In this document: piece by piece, positions 58,335-64,000 of the stretch
Layout: the number at the start of each line of letters is the position of its first letter
Position numbering within the stretch: the stretch's first letter is position 1
Assembly: GCF_001598475.1 (NCBI RefSeq)
Contig: NZ_BCZA01000001.1
Location: 248,001-312,000, forward strand
Direction of reading: 5' to 3'
Origin: Pantoea agglomerans NBRC 102470
Lineage (GTDB): Bacteria; Pseudomonadota; Gammaproteobacteria; Enterobacterales; Enterobacteriaceae
DNA length: 64,000 nucleotides
The notes under the pieces: generated by a model
Told to the model about the DNA's origin: nothing
Seen by the model: only the letters and a program-made list of their open reading frames with translations
The model's database searches: none
Made by a program: the position numbers and the translations under genes

Positions 58335-58529
58335 CGATGCCGGTGGACGGCTGGCATTTGGCTCCGATTCCCATACGGCGTTTACGCTCGGAAATTTTGA
58401 ACATTGCCTGCGCATCGCCCGCGAGGTGGATTTTCCTGAGGATCGGGTGTTAAATGTCACGCCGCGTCGCCTGCTCGACTTTCTGGAGCTGCGCAGCGGC
58501 AAACATATTGCTGAACTGGCTGACTTTTA
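58335..58529 (+). pseudogene. Displaced 3' fragment of ycdX (direct repeat 2)
   Basis: The fragment codes for the last 65 residues of YcdX in frame to its stop, but has no start. It lies directly before ycdY at the spacing normally seen between ycdX and ycdY, so it looks like the original gene end, displaced by the 1,960-bp insertion. Weak similarity to ycdX continues for about 25 bases to the left, with many changes. Confidence 0.85.
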
Positions 58530-58557
58530 ATTTACTTGCCTCAAGGAAATCTGACTC

Positions 58558-59124
58558 ATGAATGAGTTTTCCATTCTGTGCCGCGTGATTGGCTCACTGT
58601 TTAATCGTCAGCCGCAGGACCCGCTGCTGGTGCCGCTGTTTACGCTGCTGCGTGAAGGCAAACTGCAGTCGCAGTGGCCGCTGGAGCAGGATGAGCTGCT
58701 GACCCGTCTGCAACAGAACAGCGATCCCCAGGCGCTGGCCGCCGATTACAACGCGCTGTTTGTTGGCAGCGATTGCAACGTGCCGCCGTACGCCTCACAG
58801 TGGCCGGAAGGCAAAACGGAGCCAGAAGTGCGTGCGTTCCTGACCTCACGCGGAATGCCGCTGAGCGATGCGCCTGCTGATCATTTTGGTGTGCTGATGC
58901 TGGCTGCGTCATGGCTGGAAGATCAGTCAGCGGAAGATGAGAGCGCGGCGCAGATGGCGCTGTTTGAAGAGTATCTGCTGCCGTGGTGCGGTGCTTTCCT
59001 GGGGAAAGTGGAAGCGCACGCGACCACCGCTTTTTATCGTACTCTTGCCATGCTGAGCCGCGAAGCGATCCAGGCGATGTACAACGAACTGCTGGATAGC
59101 AGCGAAGAGACGCCTGACGCCTGA
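58558..59124 (+). CDS. ycdY: TorD-family chaperone YcdY
   Basis: YcdY helps load zinc into YcdX in E. coli. The 188-residue all-helical protein (E. coli 184) has the TorD-type pattern DYNALFVGSDCNVPPYASQW...LPWCGAFLGKVEAHATTAFYRTLA. AAGGAAA lies 9 bases before the ATG. Its functional partner ycdX is now separated from it by almost 2 kb, which may break the joint transcription. Confidence 0.92.
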   Translation: MNEFSILCRVIGSLFNRQPQDPLLVPLFTLLREGKLQSQWPLEQDELLTRLQQNSDPQALAADYNALFVGSDCNVPPYASQWPEGKTEPEVRAFLTSRGMPLSDAPADHFGVLMLAASWLEDQSAEDESAAQMALFEEYLLPWCGAFLGKVEAHATTAFYRTLAMLSREAIQAMYNELLDSSEETPDA

Positions 59125-59159
59125 TTCACCACGTCGCCGGGTGCGTACCCGGCGCACAG
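59125..59159 (+). repeat. 35-bp direct repeat, left copy
   Basis: The repeat is identical to 60050-60084. It contains the perfect hairpin CGCCGGGT-GCGT-ACCCGGCG. It begins directly after the ycdY stop. Confidence 0.9.
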
Positions 59160-59247
59160 TGCTGAATCATCTTTCTCAATGGGTTCTGGGGGGGATTCTC
59201 TGGATACGGCGTGCTTTTTTTCGGGCACCTGAACCCTCTCAATCGGC

Positions 59248-59613
59248 TTACAGGATTAACTGCCCGGGTCGGCAGCCATACAGTTTTGCGAGACGTTCAC
59301 GCGTCTTTTTCTGCGGCTTACTTTCAATACGCTCCAGTTGAGAGATCGCACTTTGCGTGGTCCCCAACTGCTGAGCCACATCATGCTGGCTAAGCCCCCG
59401 CCAGATGCGCCAGGCCGCCTGAAGACTCACTTCCTGCTCAATCATAATCCCTGCAACGTCGTGCGGGATCGTCTCATCGTCGTGCTCGTCAGCCTCCACA
59501 GGAATAGTCTCCCATTCGCCATCGCTGGCCGAGAGCAGCCTTTCATATTCCGCCACCGGCAAGACCACAAACTGGGGTTTGCCTGCTTCATCATAGATGT
59601 ACTGTTTTGACAT
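59248..59613 (-). CDS. Xre-type antitoxin of a RelE/Xre pair
   Basis: The 121-residue protein has an N-terminal YIYDEAGKPQFVVLPVAEYERLL segment like the start of Phd/RelB-type antitoxins. An acidic linker (EADEHDDETIPHD) follows, then a C-terminal helix-turn-helix (LSQHDVAQQLGTTQSAISQLE). It should neutralise the toxin coded 72 bases upstream and repress the operon. Toxin-first order is as in higBA. Confidence 0.85.
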   Translation of the reverse strand: MSKQYIYDEAGKPQFVVLPVAEYERLLSASDGEWETIPVEADEHDDETIPHDVAGIMIEQEVSLQAAWRIWRGLSQHDVAQQLGTTQSAISQLERIESKPQKKTRERLAKLYGCRPGQLIL

Positions 59614-59685
59614 AGTTTATCCGGGTAATTGTGTGTCGCAGCAGAGGTCGTGAGTGCGTAAGGCTATGCCGGTATCCAAAAAGCT

Positions 59686-59946
59686 TTAGTAAGTGACGGA
59701 TGTTCTTCTTGCTACCTCTGTAATTTCCAGAATCACCGGTTCGCCCCCGGTTAACGTAAAAAGGACCCGGTAGTTGCCAACCCGCAGCCGGTAGTGATTA
59801 TCGCTGCCCTGCAATTTTTTAATGTCCAGTGTGACGACCGGGAAACAGAATAACTCACCCACCTTCTGGTAAATGATTTTCTGATAACGTTTGTCGATCT
59901 TCATAAGGTGCTTCAATGCCCGCCTGGACCAGTCTACCCTGACCAT
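59686..59946 (-). CDS. RelE/ParE-superfamily toxin
   Basis: The 86-residue basic protein begins MVRVDWSRRALKHLMKIDKR and has the RelE core LDIKKLQGSDNHYRLRVGNYRVLFT, with Arg and Tyr residues at the usual catalytic places, and ends EVARRTSVTY. RelE toxins cut mRNA in the ribosome. AT-rich DNA with partial inverted repeats upstream (59950-60049) should carry the autoregulated promoter. Confidence 0.88.
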   Translation of the reverse strand: MVRVDWSRRALKHLMKIDKRYQKIIYQKVGELFCFPVVTLDIKKLQGSDNHYRLRVGNYRVLFTLTGGEPVILEITEVARRTSVTY

Positions 59947-60049
59947 TCTGCACCCCGTTTCAATGAACTTCGTCCCTGAGTCATGTGTAAATAATAAGAT
60001 AGCAATCTAATGCCATCAACATTATTTTTCTAATTATCTAATGTTTTGC

Positions 60050-60084
60050 TTCACCACGTCGCCGGGTGCGTACCCGGCGCACAG
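60050..60084 (+). repeat. 35-bp direct repeat, right copy
   Basis: The repeat is identical to 59125-59159 and forms the last codons of the CoA-transferase gene (GCAPGTHPATW and stop on the minus strand). Confidence 0.9.
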
Positions 60085-61427
60085 CCAGGCGTCGCACAGA
60101 GCTGTGGGGTGCCGGGCAGCCAGGCGGCCGCTCGCAGCCTCACTCCAAACCCCCACGGCGTTAATTCGTAACAGGGCAGGTTATCCTTAACCTGCGGCGT
60201 AATGCCGGAGCCTGTGTGCTGATCGGTGGGATGCTGCTGCAACAGCCACGCGGTGCGCGCCAGCGACAGCCGGACCTGGCTGCCGTGGCCCTCAATAATG
60301 CGTCGCCGTAATCCCTCCAGCACCGCCGCCGCCAGCAGATAGCCGCTGGCATGATCCAGCGCCTGCACCGGCAGCGGAACCGGTTTGTCGCTCTGCTGCC
60401 ACTGCATGCCTCTTTCAGCAATGCCGCACCCCATCTGCACCAGACTGTCAAAACCCCGGCGATTGCGCCACGGACCCTGCCAGCCCCAGGCATTGAGGCC
60501 GGCATCAACCAGACCGGGTGAGAGTGACTGAAGGGTCTCCGCGTCAAACCCGAGCCGTTCCAGCGCGTCTGCCCGATAGCCATGCACCAGCACGTCTGCT
60601 TCACGCAGCAGGTGGATAAACTGCTCGCGATCGGCGGGCTGAGTCAGATCCAGCACCGCTCGTCGCTTGCCGCAGCTCATCTCTTCATCCAGCGTCGGCT
60701 CCTGCCAGCCGGGCGGATCGATGCGCAGCACGCTGGCTCCCAGGCTGGCAAGAAAACGTGTAGCGACCGGCCCGGCAATAATCCGCGTCAGATCCAGTAC
60801 TTTAATGCCCATTAAAGGACGGGCTTCGGCCAGCGGCCACGCCGGCGCCGCTGCCTGTTGTGTGGTCTGCCAGCTAAATAGCGGTTCGCGCTGCACGGCC
60901 TGGCCCTGCAGATGCTGCTGCCAGGCGGCGGCACTGCGCATCTCTGCGGCACAGCCACCCGCATCAATAACGGCCTGCTCCAGTTCGCTGGCCTGCCACT
61001 GTTGCACCTGCTGCGCCAGTGCTGCGCGATCGGCGTGCGCGCCCAGCACCCGCTCCATCGCCAGCCGGTGATGCACGGCGTTGGTGTGCAGACGGATCCA
61101 GCCATCCCGGCTGCGATAGTCACCGGCAAACGCATCCCACATCGCGGGTGCCGCGCGATTCAGCGGATGAAAGCTCTGCTGAAACCAGCGTGACGCCAGC
61201 CGGACGTTAACGGTGACGGGCGGAGAGAGTTCAGGGCGGGATGTGGCGATAAGCGCAGCAGCAGCCTGCGTTGCCAGACCGATGCTGGTGGCCGCCAGTT
61301 CACTGACGGCAAAGGCAGAAGAGAAGGTGGCGCGATCAACGAAGGCGGGGAGAAGCCAGGCGGCGTCGCGACCTCGCAATCCCTGCTGCATCTGCTGCCA
61401 GAGAGAGGCGGCAAGCGGTGAGTCCAT
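60051..61427 (-). CDS. CaiB/BaiF-family (class III) CoA-transferase
   Basis: The 458-residue protein has the family III CoA-transferase core in its second half: MGIKVLDLTRIIAGPVATRFLASLGA, IDPPGWQEP, KRRAVLDLTQPADREQF and ADVLVHGYRADALERLGF. The usual catalytic Asp region seems shifted (LVDAGLNAWG). The first 200 residues form an extra domain, as in the longer, two-lobed members. The substrate is unknown. Its last codons belong to the 35-bp repeat, so the C-terminus may have been remodelled by, or served as, the insertion site. Confidence 0.8.
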   Translation of the reverse strand: MDSPLAASLWQQMQQGLRGRDAAWLLPAFVDRATFSSAFAVSELAATSIGLATQAAAALIATSRPELSPPVTVNVRLASRWFQQSFHPLNRAAPAMWDAFAGDYRSRDGWIRLHTNAVHHRLAMERVLGAHADRAALAQQVQQWQASELEQAVIDAGGCAAEMRSAAAWQQHLQGQAVQREPLFSWQTTQQAAAPAWPLAEARPLMGIKVLDLTRIIAGPVATRFLASLGASVLRIDPPGWQEPTLDEEMSCGKRRAVLDLTQPADREQFIHLLREADVLVHGYRADALERLGFDAETLQSLSPGLVDAGLNAWGWQGPWRNRRGFDSLVQMGCGIAERGMQWQQSDKPVPLPVQALDHASGYLLAAAVLEGLRRRIIEGHGSQVRLSLARTAWLLQQHPTDQHTGSGITPQVKDNLPCYELTPWGFGVRLRAAAWLPGTPQLCATPGCAPGTHPATW

Positions 61428-61473
61428 GTTGTGCTTCCTGAGAGAGGTGATTTCTCAAGCATAGCATGCGGGA

Positions 61474-62358
61474 TTAACGCCGCCGCAGGCGCGGGAAGCG
61501 GGCATGCATCCGCAGGTTACGCAGGTTGATTACGGCAATAGCAGTGCCAAGGATCACCAGCGACGCACCGATAATCTTGAAGCTGTTGAGGCTGTCGCCC
61601 AGCACCACAATGCCCATCAGCACGGATAATACCGGCGTCAGCAGCGAGTAGGGCATGATCAGGTTAACGTTATATTTCTTCAGCAGCATATACCACAGCG
61701 TATAGGCGACAATCGACGAGGCGATAGCGCTGTAAAGAATGGCAAACCAGCCGTGCCAGCCCGCATTTTGCAGGGCGTAGAGCTGATGTGATTCCATCAA
61801 CAAGCTGGATGCGCCGACGACAGGAATGGCCAGAAACGCAATCCAGCCGGTCATGGTCAGCGGTTTAATCGGCGGTGACTTTTTCACAATCAGGTTGCTG
61901 ACAGCCCAGCCGGTGGCGCTGCACAACAACAGACAAAGCACCCACCACGACGGAATCGTCGGGCTGCCGGAGAGCACGACAACGCCGCTCAGCGAGATCA
62001 TAATGCCCATCAGCTGCACCAGCTTCAGCTTCTCTTTCAGCACCACCATCGCCAGCAGCATGGCAATGGGTGTACCCAACTGAACCACAATTGCGCCGGT
62101 GCCGGCATCGGTATAGCGCAGGCCGACAAACAGCAGCGAAAAGTGCATAAAACCGAACGTGAAAGCCAGCAGCAACAGCCAGGGTAGCTGCTGACGGTTA
62201 ATCCGGCAAAACGGTACCAGTACGATGGCGACGACCACAAAGCGCATAAACGTCAGGAAAAGTGGCGGAAGCTCCAGCAGGCCCCATTTCACCGCAACGT
62301 TGTTGAAGGCCCAGATTGAAACCACCATCAGAATCAGAAAAAAATGCCGCACAGCCAC
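61474..62358 (-). CDS. EamA/DMT-family exporter
   Basis: The 294-residue protein has ten hydrophobic helices in two EamA repeats (SIWAFNNVAVKWGLLELPP; LGTPIAMLLAMVVLKEKLKL; YSLLTPVLSVLMGIVVLGDS). Relatives such as E. coli EamA export cysteine and O-acetylserine. The start is a GTG at 62358 behind AAAGGA. The substrate is not assigned. Confidence 0.88.
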   Translation of the reverse strand: MAVRHFFLILMVVSIWAFNNVAVKWGLLELPPLFLTFMRFVVVAIVLVPFCRINRQQLPWLLLLAFTFGFMHFSLLFVGLRYTDAGTGAIVVQLGTPIAMLLAMVVLKEKLKLVQLMGIMISLSGVVVLSGSPTIPSWWVLCLLLCSATGWAVSNLIVKKSPPIKPLTMTGWIAFLAIPVVGASSLLMESHQLYALQNAGWHGWFAILYSAIASSIVAYTLWYMLLKKYNVNLIMPYSLLTPVLSVLMGIVVLGDSLNSFKIIGASLVILGTAIAVINLRNLRMHARFPRLRRR

Positions 62359-62530
62359 GATAATATCCTTTCGATGTTTTTTGCTTAGCCCGCTAATGAT
62401 GGCACGAACTGCGGCATTGCAGCCAATCGCAGGGAGAAATTTTCTGCGATTGCCGCGCAGCCTGATGAGACTTTCGGGCGCGTTGCTGGCAGACTGATTT
62501 GAAACGACTTCTTAAAGGAAACGATTCGGT

Positions 62531-63256
62531 ATGACCTACACGTCCGCCTTACCCCTTGCGTTAATTCAGCTTGAAGTCCCACCTGCAAACGTTGTCTCAG
62601 AGATTGGTGAACAGCCGCGCTGGTTCATCGACGCGTTAAACCTGCAACCCGATGAATACCTGATTGTACGGCCCCATCTGGGCGAGGCGCTACCCGCTTT
62701 CGACCAGATTTCCGGGGCGATCCTCAGCGGTTCCTGGGCGATGGTCACCGATCACGCTGAATGGAGCGAACGCAGCGCCGTATGGATTCGCGCAGCGATG
62801 GATCACGGCTTGCCGCTGCTGGGGGTCTGCTACGGTCACCAGCTGATGGCCTATGCGCTGGGTGGCGAGGTGGCGGACAATCCCAATGGATGGGAACGCG
62901 GGCTGTTACCAATCAACTGTATGCCGGAGGCGCAGCGCGATCCGCTACTGAAGAAATTGCCACAGGACTTCAGCGTCTGGCTGTCACATCGCCAGTCGGT
63001 GATCAGCGCGCCACAACAGGCGCAGGTGCTGGCCGCCTCTGCGCGCGATGGCTGTCAGATTGTCCGTTATTCGCCGCAGGCGCTATCGGTGCAGTTTCAT
63101 CCTGAATTTTCACGGCACATCATGAACGTTTGTATGCCCAAAGGCTGTACAGAAGATGGGGCAAACGAGATGGAGGGGAAAGACTGGGCACGTGAGTTGC
63201 TGGTGGCGTTCTGGCAACAAACGCGCCCTGCAATGGCGCAAGCTCAGGGTGCGTAG
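62531..63256 (+). CDS. Class I glutamine amidotransferase-like protein
   Basis: The 241-residue protein has the triad motifs of class I amidotransferases: nucleophile Cys100 in LLGVCYGHQLMAYALGG and the His/Glu pair in SVQFHPEFSRHIM. It stands alone without a synthetase domain, like the GMP-synthase-type stand-alone proteins (YfeJ/gamma-glutamyl peptidase group). Its end overlaps the convergent methyltransferase gene by 13 bases. Confidence 0.88.
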   Translation: MTYTSALPLALIQLEVPPANVVSEIGEQPRWFIDALNLQPDEYLIVRPHLGEALPAFDQISGAILSGSWAMVTDHAEWSERSAVWIRAAMDHGLPLLGVCYGHQLMAYALGGEVADNPNGWERGLLPINCMPEAQRDPLLKKLPQDFSVWLSHRQSVISAPQQAQVLAASARDGCQIVRYSPQALSVQFHPEFSRHIMNVCMPKGCTEDGANEMEGKDWARELLVAFWQQTRPAMAQAQGA

Positions 63257-63813
63257 TGACGCGTGCAGCGATAGACCCAGGCGGGTGGCACGTTTTTCAT
63301 CACCCGCTGTCGCTCCCAGGTGAAGTAGCGCGACAGGTCTGGCTGAGTCAGCGAGGTATACTGGAACTGTACAAAGACGCCGTTGGGCCCGAGCGCGTTA
63401 TACACCGCACGCAGAATCGCCTCACGCAATTCAGTGGGTAAGGAGAGCAGCGGCAGGCCGGAGAAGATCACGTCATATTCTCCGCTCAGGTATTCCGCTG
63501 AACAGGTGCGCACCGTCATGCGCGGATCGTTCAGCGCATTAAGCTTATCGGCCAGCGTGCTGCTGATCTCAAAGGCATCCAGAGTGGCATCGGGTGACAT
63601 CTGCGCCAGTATCTGCCGCGTCAGTACACCGTCGCCCGCGCCGAGTTCGGCAATACGTAACTTTTCAGGCCATTCCACCGACGCAATCATGGTGCGGCAC
63701 AGCGCCTCTGACGAGGGCGTAATGCTGCCCATCTTGCGCGGGTTGCGGATAAACTGATGCACGAAATTGGCTTTAGCGCGCATCAGGGTAAAAGCTGAAG
63801 CCAGCATGCTCAT
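63244..63813 (-). CDS. Class I SAM-dependent methyltransferase (phospholipid N-methyltransferase-like)
   Basis: The 189-residue protein has an N-terminal helix (FVHQFIRNPRKMGSITPSSEAL) typical of PmtA-like and KsgA-like enzymes, the SAM motif AELGAGDGVLTRQIL, FEISSTLADKLNAL and DVIFSGLPLLSLP. PmtA enzymes methylate phosphatidylethanolamine; that substrate is only suggested by the N-terminal pattern. The window ends 187 bases beyond with no further gene. Confidence 0.8.
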   Translation of the reverse strand: MSMLASAFTLMRAKANFVHQFIRNPRKMGSITPSSEALCRTMIASVEWPEKLRIAELGAGDGVLTRQILAQMSPDATLDAFEISSTLADKLNALNDPRMTVRTCSAEYLSGEYDVIFSGLPLLSLPTELREAILRAVYNALGPNGVFVQFQYTSLTQPDLSRYFTWERQRVMKNVPPAWVYRCTRHYAP

Positions 63814-64000
63814 CTCCAGAATGAATTCATCCTCACGTTGACCCCTTTGTGCCGCACAAGTTTCTCTCTGACCAGCCTTTTGGGTAAAAGTCGGAATTAT
63901 CTAAAGACGAAGCGTAAACACCCATTCCTTCGGGGCGGTCACAGTTTCCGGTTAACAGAACTGACAGGCTCTTGATGATGCTTCATGTTAATAATAAGTT

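Overview
The window is a 64-kb stretch of an enterobacterial chromosome. The most likely source is the Erwiniaceae, with Pantoea as the best guess. The order ycfJ - mfd - lolCDE - cobB - pepT - roxA - phoQP - purB - hflD - mnmA - nudJ - rluE - icd follows the Escherichia coli backbone, but ycfT, nagK and potABCD are absent from their usual places. The genus is inferred from gene content and protein similarity recalled from memory, not from a search.

Region 1 (1-5.6 kb) is the tail of a contact-dependent inhibition (CDI) locus. It starts inside a CdiA C-terminus with an EndoU-type nuclease and its putative immunity gene. A pre-toxin scrap follows, then a headless, frameshifted CdiA/FhaB segment ending in a second, different toxin with its own immunity gene, a SymE-type toxin gene with a LexA-like box, and a further short FhaB scrap. 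High-GC secretion-protein DNA alternates with low-GC toxin/immunity DNA. Region 2 (6-7.7 kb) holds an Ail/Lom-like outer-membrane protein and ycfJ.

Region 3 (7.7-26.8 kb) is conserved housekeeping: transcription-coupled repair (mfd), lipoprotein export (lolCDE), deacylation (cobB), peptide breakdown (pepT), ribosome hydroxylation (roxA), the Mg2+/stress two-component system (phoPQ, with a recognisable PhoP box), purine synthesis (purB), tRNA/rRNA modification (mnmA, rluE) and the TCA cycle (icd).

Region 4 (26.8-38 kb) is variable. A 563-bp transposon-like element with IS4-type ends lies inside what appears to have been a transcription terminator, and it contains two inverted, diverged copies of a hairpin-rich sequence. 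Two GT9 glycosyltransferases, several small stress or lipoprotein genes, a periplasmic Ppx/GppA homologue, ldcA and emtA follow.

Region 5 (37.8-48.1 kb) is a complete sugar catabolic locus: a SorC-family regulator, a ribose-type ABC importer with a DUF2291 lipoprotein, a split transketolase, an FGGY kinase and a fucose/arabinose-type isomerase. The same 14-bp palindrome precedes both transcription units. D-apiose is a plausible substrate, but this is not proven.

Region 6 (48-64 kb) contains an MscS channel, ycgR with a sigma-28 promoter, a Fur-boxed siderophore receptor, periplasmic trehalase, ghrA-ycdX-ycdY, a CoA-transferase, a DMT exporter, a glutamine amidotransferase and a methyltransferase. 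Two small insertions bracket ycdY. One duplicates the 3' end of ycdX around an AT-rich module of unknown genes. The other carries a RelE/Xre toxin-antitoxin pair between 35-bp direct repeats that overlap the 3' end of the CoA-transferase gene.
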